A DNA stretch of 64,000 nucleotides from Burkholderiales bacterium (GTDB taxonomy: Bacteria; Pseudomonadota; Gammaproteobacteria; Burkholderiales; WYBJ01): NCBI GenBank assembly GCA_020848435.1, contig JADLAC010000010.1, positions 50,232 through 114,231 of the forward strand, read 5' to 3'. Within the stretch, counting starts at the first letter, position 1; every line of letters begins with the position of its first letter. The notes beneath the pieces are model-generated. The model did no database searches. It had not been told where the DNA came from and was given only the letters and a program-made list of their open reading frames with translations. Positions 35,414-43,697 of the stretch are shown here, piece after piece. A program made the translations under genes and the position numbers.

Positions 35414-36034
35414 ATGAGCACGACGGCCCTTGGCCTCGTAACGCTGGTCAATCCGATCGGTGACTGCGAGGGCGAGCGATCCACGCTCGCCGCGCGCCTG
35501 GACACGCTGAAAGGCAAATCGATCGGGTTCATCGACAACATCAAGCCCAACGCCGGGCTCTTTCTGCGCTACATCGAGGAGATGATCCGCGCCGACTACC
35601 CCGACGTCCGCACGCACGGCGTGCGCAAGGATTTCACCCCGAACCATCTCATCGCGGACAGGCTCTACGGCAAGGTCGACGCCGTCGTCAACGCCTGGGG
35701 CGACTGAGGGGGCTGCGCGTCGTGGTGTATCCACGACTCGGCCTATCTCGAGACCCGCGGCGTTCCGACCTCGACGATCATCTCGAGCGCGTTCGCGCTG
35801 CACGCCCGGCACGCGGCGAAGAACCTGCGAATCGATGAGCTGCCGCTGCTGATTACCCCTCATCCCGTCAACGACCTCACGCCCGAGCAGTTGCGCGACA
35901 TGGCGCGGACCGCGTATCCGACGATCGTGCGCCAGCTCACCGGTAGAGAGCTCGAACCCGACACGCGCATCGATTACGTGCTCCCGGCCGTGCGCGCGCG
36001 TCGCGAGGCGAAAGCGCAGGGCGCAGCGCGATGA
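35414..36034 (+). CDS. UGSC-family selenoprotein (1), TGA at 35705 read as selenocysteine
   Basis: A 206-residue protein if the in-frame TGA (35705-35707, residue 98) is decoded as Sec. Upstream: KGKSIGFIDNIKPNAGLF and VDAVVNAWGD. Downstream, in the same frame and without a new start: GGCASWCIHDSAYLETRG, then VPTSTIISSAFALHARHAA. Similarity to the UGSC family (xxGD-[UC]-G-x-C-x-S) spans both sides of the TGA, so it is not a true stop. A Sec-X-X-Cys redox pair results (Sec98/Cys101). A SECIS-like hairpin follows 11 nt after the TGA. The start has AGGAG about 10 nt upstream. The real stop overlaps the next ATG (ATGA). Enzymatic role unknown; thiol/selenol redox chemistry is an inference. Confidence 0.85.
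35716..35740 (+). promoter_or_regulatory. Bacterial SECIS element of UGSC-1
   Basis: After the TGA and exactly 11 nt comes GTCGTGG (35719-35725), loop TGTAT containing GU, then CCACGAC (35731-35737), with two further G-C pairs beyond a mismatch. Spacing, 7-bp upper stem and small GU loop match SelB-binding elements such as that of fdhF. Confidence 0.75.
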
Positions 36035-37128
36035 CAAGCGCCCAGATCAAGGCGTCCAGGCTCCAGCTCGAGGATTCCTGGGAGTCGGTCAACGCGTGGT
36101 TTCTCGAACGCGACATGACCGATGGCTTGCCCATCGTGCCTCCCACCGAGGCGCGGGTGCGCGCGATGACGGACTACGCCCGGCACGCCCTGGGATGGTC
36201 GGCCGCCGACGTGGTCGCCACCCTCATGCCCAAGCGCGGTATCGCGAGCGTCGAAAAGATCGCGGCCAACGCCGTGATGGCCGGATGCAAGCCCGAGTAC
36301 ATGCCGGTCTTGATCGCCTGCGTGCAGGCGATCGCCGATCCGCGCTTCAATCTCGACGCGGTGCAAACCTCCACGCACAACACCTCGGCGCTGCCGGTCG
36401 TCAATGGCCCGATGCGCAAGGCGCTCGATCTGAACTGGGGCTACAACCATACCGGCAGCCGCTGGCTCAGCACGACCACGATCGGGCGCGCGCTGCGCCT
36501 CATCATGGCCAACATCGGCGGAACGCCGGGCTCGGTGAACATCCATACCCAGGGGCACATCGCCCGCTTCGAGCATTGCATCGCCGAGAACGAGGACGAG
36601 AACCCGTGGCAGCCGCTGCACGTGGAGCGCGGCTTCCCCGCCGAGGTCAGCACGGTGACGATGATTCCGGCCTGCCCGGCCGCGATGATCGACGACAACG
36701 GCGGCAGCCAGACGCCGAAGGAGGCGCTGATCACGATCGCGCACTCCATCGCCTATGTCGGCAATCGCAATACCAACGGCGAGGGCGAGCCGGTGTTGAT
36801 CCTCGGCCCGCAGCACGCCCGCCTGATCGCCAACGGCGGCTACAGCAAGCAGGACCTGAAGCAGTTTATCTGGGAGCATGCGCGCATACGCTTCAACGAC
36901 ATTCCGCGCGGCAATCTCGCGAGCTTCAGCGAGAGGAACATGAAGCTCTTTGCCGATGTGGGCGCGGAAGCGCGGGTACCGATCGCCGGCTCGCCCGCCG
37001 ATATCGTGATCATCGTCATGGGTGGGACGGGCACCCACAGCCTGTCGGTGCAGACCCAGCTTGCGTGCAAGACCGTCACGGTGCCGATCGCGAACAAGGA
37101 CGGCACCCCCTTGAGCGTCGTCGCATGA
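36031..37128 (+). CDS. UGSC-associated protein, paralogue A (unknown function)
   Basis: A 365-residue soluble protein with no signal peptide. It is one of three paralogues in this region. Shared landmarks: DGLPIVPPT (31-39), a conserved Cys in AVMAGCKPEYMPV (Cys86), ALPVVNGPMRKAL, AENEDENPWQPLHVERGF, and GGYSKQDLKQF. I do not recognise a named enzyme family. It overlaps the selenoprotein stop (ATGA) and its own stop overlaps a possible start, so the three genes are translationally coupled. The conserved Cys near the middle of the N-terminal domain could interact with the Sec protein, which is inference. Confidence 0.8.
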   Translation: MTSAQIKASRLQLEDSWESVNAWFLERDMTDGLPIVPPTEARVRAMTDYARHALGWSAADVVATLMPKRGIASVEKIAANAVMAGCKPEYMPVLIACVQAIADPRFNLDAVQTSTHNTSALPVVNGPMRKALDLNWGYNHTGSRWLSTTTIGRALRLIMANIGGTPGSVNIHTQGHIARFEHCIAENEDENPWQPLHVERGFPAEVSTVTMIPACPAAMIDDNGGSQTPKEALITIAHSIAYVGNRNTNGEGEPVLILGPQHARLIANGGYSKQDLKQFIWEHARIRFNDIPRGNLASFSERNMKLFADVGAEARVPIAGSPADIVIIVMGGTGTHSLSVQTQLACKTVTVPIANKDGTPLSVVA

Positions 37129-37139
37129 GGAGCCATTCA

Positions 37140-38195
37140 ATGTCGATTCGTCCCGGTCTCGCGACGGTCGGAGAAGCCAGCGCACGCAGCGGCCGACTGA
37201 ACCATGTCATCGAGCAACATCCCGCACGATGGCGCCGGCAGCCCGTCGTTGTCGCCTTGCTGGCCGCCTGCGCCGTTGGCACGGGCGTGCAAGCGCAGAG
37301 CTTCCCGTCGAAGCCGATCCGCATGGTCGTGGGTTTTCCGCCGGGAGGTACGACCGACATCATCGGGCGCGCGGTCGCCGCGAGAATGACCGAGCGCATG
37401 AAGCAGCAGGTGGTGGTCGACAATCGGCCCGGCGCGAGCGGCATCGTCGGCGCCGACATCGTCGCCAAGGCGCGTCCCGATGGCTATACGCTGCTCATGT
37501 CCTCCAGCACCCACGGCACCAACCTCAACCTGTACTCCAAGCTGCCGTACGACACGGTCAAGGATTTCGCGCCGATCGCCCTGGTCGCGACCACGCCGTA
37601 CGTGCTGGTGGTGCATCCGACGATGCCGGTGAAGTCGGTCAACGAGCTGATCACTTACGTCAAGGCGCGGCCCGGCAAGTTCAGCTTCTGCTCGTCGAGC
37701 AACGGCACTGCCCAGCATCTGGCGGGCGAGTTGCTCAAGCGCTCCGCGGGTCTCGACATGCAGCACGTGCCGTACAAGGGCACGGGCGCGCTGTTGCCGG
37801 ACCTGCTCTCGGGGCGGATCAACCTCGCCTTCGAGAACGTGACGGTGATGACGCCGCACATCAAGACGGGCGCGTTGCGCCCGCTGGCGGTGACGAGCGC
37901 CAAGCGTTCTGCCGTGTTGCCGGACATCGCGACCATGGTCGAGGCCGGCGTGCCGGGCTTCGAGGTGATCGGCTGGTTCGGGATATTCTCGGCGGCGCAG
38001 ACACCGCCCGAAGTCGTCGGCACGTTGAATTCCGGCATCGCGGCGATCATGAAGGAGCCGGACGTGCGCGAGCGTATCGTCACGCAAGGCGGGGAGCCGC
38101 TGTCCGGCCCGCCGAGCGACCTGCGCAACCTGCTCGCGCGCGAAATCGACGTCTGGGGAAAGGTCATACGCGACGCGGGTATCCGAGCGGATTGA
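37140..38195 (+). CDS. Bug/TctC-family receptor (2)
   Basis: A 351-residue binding protein: an unusually long N-terminus (about 45 residues) with a late hydrophobic signal (VVALLAACAVGTGVQAQ), then KPIRMVVGFPPGGTTDIIGR, VVVDNRPGASGIVGAD and MQHVPYKGTGALLPDL. The ATG at 37140 is preferred because GGAG lies 7 nt upstream. An ATG at 37125 overlapping the previous stop would add five residues. It is co-transcribed with UGSC-1 and paralogue A, implying that the cluster handles an imported small acid. No carrier gene nearby. Confidence 0.92.
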   Translation: MSIRPGLATVGEASARSGRLNHVIEQHPARWRRQPVVVALLAACAVGTGVQAQSFPSKPIRMVVGFPPGGTTDIIGRAVAARMTERMKQQVVVDNRPGASGIVGADIVAKARPDGYTLLMSSSTHGTNLNLYSKLPYDTVKDFAPIALVATTPYVLVVHPTMPVKSVNELITYVKARPGKFSFCSSSNGTAQHLAGELLKRSAGLDMQHVPYKGTGALLPDLLSGRINLAFENVTVMTPHIKTGALRPLAVTSAKRSAVLPDIATMVEAGVPGFEVIGWFGIFSAAQTPPEVVGTLNSGIAAIMKEPDVRERIVTQGGEPLSGPPSDLRNLLAREIDVWGKVIRDAGIRAD

Positions 38196-38509
38196 CGGCT
38201 CTGGCTCGCGGCGGCACGGCGAACGCATGCGACCGCCTTGCCGCTGGCCGCAACAATCGCCGCCGGCGCGCGAACAGGAACAGCTTGGAATGCCGCTGCG
38301 GGTCGCTGGGCGGCGATCAATGCCTCGCAGCGCATGGCGCTGCGATCGGGGTGGGGCAATAGGGCGCGCGCGTTGACCTAGGTCAAGGCGGCGTCGGGAC
38401 CCTTCGACAATATTTCGTTCGTCATCCCGGGCGGGCGCGCCGCCGGCGAGCGCGTGAGGCGCTCAGCCGTGGCGCGAGATGGCACGACATCAACTGGAGG
38501 AGGCTCGAG
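38196..38509. other. Intergenic region before second UGSC unit
   Basis: About 310 bp without a gene. It contains a perfect palindrome at 38373-38386 and presumably the promoter for the next unit. Confidence 0.45.
38373..38386. promoter_or_regulatory. FNR/CRP-type palindrome
   Basis: A perfect 14-bp palindrome of the form TTGAC-CTAG-GTCAA, matching the TTGAN-N4-NTCAA layout of FNR/ANR/DNR-family sites. It lies 124 bp before the ATG at 38510, so an activator position is possible. Confidence 0.45.
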
Positions 38510-39565
38510 ATGGATTCTGTGCAAGTGAGGTCAAGCCGGCTCGATCTGCCGGATGACGTCGAGGAGGTCTACGCGTACTTCGAAGCCAACGGCTTCGGCG
38601 ACGGCCATCCAGTCATCCCGCCCACCGTCGAGCGAGTCGAGCGTTTTCTCGCGGCGGGCGATCTGGCGCCCGATACCGAGATCGCCGTGCTCGAGCCCGG
38701 CAAGGGCGTGGCGACGGTGGAGAAGATCGCGATCAGCGCCGTCATGGCCGGCTGCCTGCCGCAATACATGGACGTCGTGATCGCCGCGATCCAGGCGCAA
38801 GCCGCCTTTCCGAAGCAGGGCAATGCCATGACCACGGCGCACAGCATGTCGCCGCTGATGGTCGTGAACGGCCCGATCGCGCGCGAGCTGGGAATTTCCT
38901 CCGGCGCCGGCGGCTCGACCGTGAGCTGGCGCGCCAATGCCGCGATCGCGCGCGCGGTGCGGCTGTGCCTGATCAACCTGGCCGGTATTCCCGGATCGAC
39001 CGACTGCAATACCTTCATGTGGCTGCCGAAGTACATGTATTGCGTCGCGGAGAACGACGAGGGCAATCCGTGGGAATCGTTCGCGGTGGAAAAGGGCTAC
39101 GCGGCCGACGATGATGTCGTCACGCTGTTCTGGAAGGAACCCGCGCACCATGTCGAGGTGATGTGGGAGACCACCCCCGCGGAGCTGCTCGCCGCGTTCT
39201 CCGACTCGATGTGTACGGTGGCGTCGCGCTCGTCCTACGGCGAGGGGCAGGTGTTGTTCGGCTTTTGTCCCGACCAGGCGCAGTTGTGCGCAAGCGGCGG
39301 CTACTCCAAGAAGGACGTCAAGCGCTTCTTCTTCGAGAACGCACGCAAACCGGCGCGGGCGTACGGACCGAAAGCCTGGCCGCATTTCATTGCCGAGTGG
39401 CAGAAGTTCTACACCGCCACCCCCGACACCATGGTGCCGATGGTGCGCTCGCCCGAGCAGATCGAGATCATCGTGATCGGCGGGGCCGGTCCGAACTCGC
39501 TTTACTTCCCCCACGGATACGGCCCGTTCAGCCGCAAGATCGAGCGCCGCTGGCGCGCCCGCTGA
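38510..39565 (+). CDS. UGSC-associated protein, paralogue B (unknown function)
   Basis: A 351-residue paralogue of the 36031 product with the same order of motifs: DGHPVIPPT (31-39), AVMAGCLPQYMDV (Cys82), SPLMVVNGPIARELG, AENDEGNPWESFAVEKGY and GGYSKKDVKRFFFENARK. No signal peptide or membrane helix. A strong GGAGGAGG Shine-Dalgarno and the upstream palindrome suggest its own promoter. It is 71 bp before the second selenoprotein gene. Function not recognised. Confidence 0.8.
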   Translation: MDSVQVRSSRLDLPDDVEEVYAYFEANGFGDGHPVIPPTVERVERFLAAGDLAPDTEIAVLEPGKGVATVEKIAISAVMAGCLPQYMDVVIAAIQAQAAFPKQGNAMTTAHSMSPLMVVNGPIARELGISSGAGGSTVSWRANAAIARAVRLCLINLAGIPGSTDCNTFMWLPKYMYCVAENDEGNPWESFAVEKGYAADDDVVTLFWKEPAHHVEVMWETTPAELLAAFSDSMCTVASRSSYGEGQVLFGFCPDQAQLCASGGYSKKDVKRFFFENARKPARAYGPKAWPHFIAEWQKFYTATPDTMVPMVRSPEQIEIIVIGGAGPNSLYFPHGYGPFSRKIERRWRAR

Positions 39566-39636
39566 CGGCGGCGATGCGCCGAGCGCCCGGCGATGTTTTT
39601 CCTGCTCCACAGGACGACGAAACGGAGGATGCGATC

Positions 39637-40224
39637 ATGAGCACACAGGCAACGCGCGGCATCGTGCTGCTGCCGCGGGCAGAAGCACGCGGCGGGACGG
39701 GGCGCAGGACCACCAGGCCCGGACTTGCGGATCTCAAGGGCAAACGGGTCGCCTTCATCGATGACAGCCGGCCGAACGCCGATGTCGTCCTCGCCGCCTA
39801 CCAGGCGCTGCTGGAGCAGAAGTACGGCATCCGCGCCACGGTCGTGCACAAGGTCGATCTCGGTTTGCGCATCAACGAAGCGCTGCCGAAAGAGGTGTTC
39901 GACAAGATCGTGAGCGAGGTGGACGCGGGGCTGGTCGCGCTCGGCTCTTGAGGCTCTTGCACGTCGCGGAGTGTCCGCGACACGGCTGATTTCGAGGAGC
40001 GCGGCATTCCGGCGGTCGCGATCATCGCCCCTGCCTTCGAGCGCCAGGCGCGCGCTTTCGCCAACGCGGTCAAGCTCCCGCCGAGCCGCGTGCTGGTGCT
40101 GCCCATAGGCAACGCCTCGCCGGATTCGACCGAGTCTGTGCCCGTGATAAAGGAAGCCGCCGCCAGCACCCTGAAAGACGTCGAGACGGCGCTTGCCGCC
40201 GAGGTCTCGGCGCTCGGCGCTTGA
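39637..40224 (+). CDS. UGSC-family selenoprotein (2), TGA at 39949 read as selenocysteine
   Basis: A 195-residue protein when TGA (39949-39951, residue 105) is Sec. The context VDAGLVALGS-U-GSCTSRSVRD is the canonical UGSC motif (Sec105, Cys108). Upstream LKGKRVAFIDDSRPNADVV and downstream ADFEERGIPAVAIIAPAF align with UGSC-1, so both halves are one protein. The SECIS-like hairpin again starts 11 nt after TGA. The start is supported by GGAGG 8-9 nt upstream. The true stop is 3 nt before paralogue C. UGSC-1 and -2 are clearly divergent in sequence, so this is not a recent tandem copy. Role unknown, probably selenol redox chemistry. Confidence 0.88.
39963..39981 (+). promoter_or_regulatory. Bacterial SECIS element of UGSC-2
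   Basis: GTCGCGG (39963-39969), loop AGTGT containing GU, then CCGCGAC (39975-39981). The 11-nt gap from the TGA, 7-bp stem and 5-nt loop are identical in geometry to UGSC-1, although the encoded residues differ. Confidence 0.75.
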
Positions 40225-40227
40225 TCG

Positions 40228-41235
40228 ATGGCGAGCGCGCCAGATTTCCGTTCGATCGACGTTGACCTCGAGCTGGACAAGGTCGATCTGTCGGAGATCC
40301 TCGGCGCCGCTTATCGGGAGGTGGTCACCGACGGCCTGCCGGTGGTGCAGCCCACCCGCCGGGATGTGTCCGCCATGCTCGCGGGCCGCGCCGACGATGA
40401 GGTCATCGCCGAGCTGCCGCCGGTGATGCAGCCTTGCACGCTGCGCGCGCTGGCAGCGATGGCGGTGCTCGCGGGTTGTCCGGCGCGCGTGTTTCCGGTG
40501 CTGGTGGCCGCGGTGAAGGCGGCGGTGCGCGACGAATTCAATCTCCTGGCCGTGGTAACGACCACGGGCAACGTCGCCGTGGCGATGCTCGTGAGCGGCC
40601 CGCGGGCGGCGCAGTTCGGGCTACACCCGGGATGCAATGCGCTCGGGCCGGGGCCGCGCGCGAACGTGACACTCGGCCGGGCGTTGCGCTTCGCGTTGAT
40701 GAACATCGGCGGTGCGGTGCCCGGGCTGCTCGATGTCGCCTGTCTCGGCTGGCCGGGCAAGCTCTCGTTTTGCGTGGCGGAACACGCCGCGGCCAATCCC
40801 TGGGAATCGTTTCATGCGAGTCGCGGCTTCGCTGCCGGCGAGACGGTGGTGACGCTGGCGGCGGCGCACGGCTTCATCGAAATGGCCGATGCGGTCAGTA
40901 CTAGCCCCGAGCCCTTGCTCGCCAACCTGGGGCGCATGATGGCGCCGGCGCGAGCGAGCGGCTCCCGCGCCGGCGAAAGCCTGGTGTTGTTGACGCCGCA
41001 GCATGCGCATATCTGCGCGCAAGCCGGATTGAGCCGCGCGGCTGTGCAAGCACGCCTGCATGCGCAGCTCGGATCCGCCGAAGCCCATGTCGATGGCGCC
41101 AGCGGCAAAGCCGTACGCGACATCGGCGGCAGCGATGACATTCTGTTGTTCGTTGCCGGCAGCCAGGGCGGCAAGTCGGCGCTGGTGCCGCTGTGGAGCA
41201 GCTCGCGCATCGTGGCGGCGCCGGTCGGCGCGTGA
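40228..41235 (+). CDS. UGSC-associated protein, paralogue C (unknown function)
   Basis: A 335-residue, more divergent member of the same paralogous family: DGLPVVQPT (35-43), MAVLAGCPARVFPV (Cys84), AVAMLVSGPRAAQFG, AEHAAANPWESFHASRGF. The GG-S-K-D block near the C-terminus is changed to QAGLSRAAVQARL. It begins 3 nt after the UGSC-2 stop, so it is translationally linked. Pairing of a B-type and a C-type paralogue around one selenoprotein suggests a heteromeric complex, but that is conjecture. Confidence 0.78.
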   Translation: MASAPDFRSIDVDLELDKVDLSEILGAAYREVVTDGLPVVQPTRRDVSAMLAGRADDEVIAELPPVMQPCTLRALAAMAVLAGCPARVFPVLVAAVKAAVRDEFNLLAVVTTTGNVAVAMLVSGPRAAQFGLHPGCNALGPGPRANVTLGRALRFALMNIGGAVPGLLDVACLGWPGKLSFCVAEHAAANPWESFHASRGFAAGETVVTLAAAHGFIEMADAVSTSPEPLLANLGRMMAPARASGSRAGESLVLLTPQHAHICAQAGLSRAAVQARLHAQLGSAEAHVDGASGKAVRDIGGSDDILLFVAGSQGGKSALVPLWSSSRIVAAPVGA

Positions 41236-41278
41236 CGAGCGCCGGCGCGCGCAACGACGTCATCGGAGGAGGAAGGTC

Positions 41279-42244
41279 ATGAAGCGTACTGATGTCGCAC
41301 GGTTCGTAGCCGTGTTGCTGCTGTGCGTGGCATCGCTTGCCAACGCCGAATATCCAGAGCGTCCGATTCGCATCATCGTGCCGTTCGCGCCGGGCGGGGG
41401 CACGGATATCCTGGCGCGGATGATCGGCCAGAGGCTCATGCAAGCTTGGGGCAAGCAGGTCGTCATCGACAATCGCACCGGGGCAAACGGCGTCATCGCC
41501 GCGGAGCTGACCGCGAAGGCGAATCCGGACGGCCACACGCTGCTGTTCGTCGCGATCGGCCACGTGATCAATCCGCTGCTGCAGAAGAAGCTGCCCTACG
41601 ACACCGAGAAGGATTTCACCGCGGTGAGCATGACCGCCGTGCTGCCGCTGCTGCTCGCGGTGCATCCGTCGCTCAAGGCGGCGAGCGTGCAGGAGCTGCT
41701 CGCGCTGGCGCGAGCCCGCCCGCAGCCCTTGACCTATGCTTCGGGCGGCGTCGGCTCTTCGCAGCACCTCGCGACCGCGCTCATGGGCAGCATGGCGGGC
41801 ATCAAGCTGAACCACGTGCCGTACAAGGGCGGCTTCCCCGGCCTGGTCGATCTCGTCGCCGGCAACGTCGAGATGATGATCACGTCCATTCTCGCGGTCG
41901 TGCCGCATGCCAAGGCAGGGCGCCTGCGCATGCTGGCGGTGTCGACCGCGAAACGCAATAACGCCGTCCCCGAGGTGCCGTCGATCGCCGAAGCCGGCTT
42001 GCCTGGATACGAGTCGATCGCGTGGTACGGCATGGTTGCGCCCGCGGGCGTCGCGCCGGCGGTGCTGTCGAAGCTGAGCGCGGAAGTCGTGAAATCCACG
42101 CGGTCCCCGGAGATGTGGGACGCCTTGACCAAGCAGGGCGCCGACCCCGTCGGTAGCACGCCCAAGGAGTTCAGCACCTTCATGCGCGCCGAGACCGCCA
42201 AGTACGGCAAGCTCATCAAGGACACCGGCATGAAGGCAGACTAG
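41279..42244 (+). CDS. Bug/TctC-family receptor (3)
   Basis: A 321-residue periplasmic binding protein. Signal peptide 1-23 (ending LANA), then RPIRIIVPFAPGGGTDILAR, VVIDNRTGANGVIAAE and LNHVPYKGGFPGLVDL. GGAGGAGGA Shine-Dalgarno. It lies 43 bp downstream of paralogue C, so the second UGSC unit, like the first, ends with a Bug receptor. This supports one imported substrate class for both units. Confidence 0.92.
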   Translation: MKRTDVARFVAVLLLCVASLANAEYPERPIRIIVPFAPGGGTDILARMIGQRLMQAWGKQVVIDNRTGANGVIAAELTAKANPDGHTLLFVAIGHVINPLLQKKLPYDTEKDFTAVSMTAVLPLLLAVHPSLKAASVQELLALARARPQPLTYASGGVGSSQHLATALMGSMAGIKLNHVPYKGGFPGLVDLVAGNVEMMITSILAVVPHAKAGRLRMLAVSTAKRNNAVPEVPSIAEAGLPGYESIAWYGMVAPAGVAPAVLSKLSAEVVKSTRSPEMWDALTKQGADPVGSTPKEFSTFMRAETAKYGKLIKDTGMKAD

Positions 42245-42347
42245 CCATAGAGTGCCGCGGATCGCGGCACGTTCGCTCGAATTCCTCCCTGGCCGACGGT
42301 ACTACACGAAATCCGGCGATCCGAGAACAACCCCGAGGAGCGGCGTG

Positions 42348-43556
42348 ATGCAGCCTTTGTCGCAGGAGCAGCGCGAGTTCCGAGATCTCGCGCGCAAGTT
42401 CGCGCAGGAAGAGATCAAGCCCAAGGCGATGGCGCTCGATCGCGAGCCGCAGTGGGAAGAGCGCATTCCCTGGGATCTGTTGAAGAAGGGCTCGCAGCTC
42501 GGTTTCCGCACCTTTGTCCTGCAAGAAGAGAATGGCGGATCCGGCATGTCGGATCACCTGACCTCGTGCCTGGTGGCCGAGGAGCTCGCCGCGGGCGAGA
42601 TCGGCACGGCCTATTACTTCATGCTCACGGCCCGCCGCGCGCGCGACTGGTTCGAGCTGCGCATGACGCCCGAGCAAAGGGCATACTTCATTCCGAAGTT
42701 CGTCGCCGACGATCTGTATTTCACGACGGTGGCGATTCACGAGCCCGAGACCGATTTCGGCTTCGACTACCTCACCGAGACGCCGGACAACGTGCGCCTG
42801 AGCACGCGCGCGGACGAGCAGCCGGACGGCTCGTGGCTCATCAATGGTGCGAAGGCGTACCAAACGGTCGGCTATCTCGCCAAGCTGATCGTCGTGCGGG
42901 CGCAGACGCCCTCCGGCGTACAGTCCTTTCTCGTCGAGGGCGATGCGCCGGGGCTTACGCGCCGTCCCTTGTCGAAGCTCGGGCGGCGCGTGGGCGACAA
43001 TGCCGCGGAAATCTTCTTCGACGACGTGCGGGTGCCGAAGGGCTGGATATTGCCCTCTGCGCCGAAGGGGCGCACCGATATGGGTACGCATCCGACCATC
43101 GCCGCGCTCACCTTGGGCCTAGGCCGTGCGGCGTTCGAGGAAACTCTGAGATACACCCAGGAGCGCGTCTCCGGCGGCAAGCCCATCATCAAGCACCAAG
43201 CCGTCGGCCTGACCATCGCTGAGATGGCGATGAGCCTGGAGGCGTCGCGGCGCCTGATCTGGACCGCGGCGTGGGTGAAGGATCATCCGGAAGCGATCGC
43301 GGACGGCGGCATGGAGAACCTGCCCTACGAGCATATGGCCTTGGCATTCACCGGAACCGCCGTGCAGCGTCTCACCGAGCAGGCGCTGGAATTGTTCGGC
43401 GGCGCGGGCGTGATCCAGGGCATGCCGATCGAGAAATACGTTCGCGACGCGCACGTCCAGAAGCACGTTTCGTTTCCGTTCCCATCGCGCTTCAAGATCA
43501 CCGAAGCGCTGCTGGGTTTCAAGCGCAAACTGCCGCCGTTTCACGGCGGCGACTGA
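42348..43556 (+). CDS. Acyl-CoA dehydrogenase-family protein (2), atypical active site
   Basis: A 402-residue acyl-CoA dehydrogenase-fold flavoprotein: helical N-terminal domain, beta domain (TTVAIHEPETDFGFDYL), and C-terminal domain with LFGGAGVIQGMPIEKYVRDA. At the catalytic-Glu position (RDA+9) it has Ser375, in the sequence HVQKHVSFPFPSR, so the normal alpha-proton base and the EGT motif are missing. The ATG start has GAGGAG 7 nt upstream. It is last in the second UGSC unit. A non-standard dehydrogenase or another flavin reaction is possible. Confidence 0.85.
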   Translation: MQPLSQEQREFRDLARKFAQEEIKPKAMALDREPQWEERIPWDLLKKGSQLGFRTFVLQEENGGSGMSDHLTSCLVAEELAAGEIGTAYYFMLTARRARDWFELRMTPEQRAYFIPKFVADDLYFTTVAIHEPETDFGFDYLTETPDNVRLSTRADEQPDGSWLINGAKAYQTVGYLAKLIVVRAQTPSGVQSFLVEGDAPGLTRRPLSKLGRRVGDNAAEIFFDDVRVPKGWILPSAPKGRTDMGTHPTIAALTLGLGRAAFEETLRYTQERVSGGKPIIKHQAVGLTIAEMAMSLEASRRLIWTAAWVKDHPEAIADGGMENLPYEHMALAFTGTAVQRLTEQALELFGGAGVIQGMPIEKYVRDAHVQKHVSFPFPSRFKITEALLGFKRKLPPFHGGD

Positions 43557-43697
43557 CGCGCTGCCGGCAGAACCGGTGCCATCTCTGCGCTCCTTTGCCG
43601 TCCTGAGTTCGGCGCGCGCGCCGCGCGGAGGCTCGCGGGACCTGGCAGGATCATGCGCGATCACCCGCCCTGCGGCCGCGCGCTTGAACTTTGCCGA

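Noticed and set aside
36096..37139. Extended open frame upstream of Bug receptor 2
   Set aside because: It is an arginine-rich shadow of paralogue A in another frame. The receptor starts at 37140 behind a ribosome binding site.
39163..39951. Long open frame reading from inside paralogue B into the first half of UGSC-2
   Set aside because: Its first 158 codons overlap paralogue B out of frame. The real start is ATG 39637 with its own Shine-Dalgarno, and the coding frame continues past the TGA.
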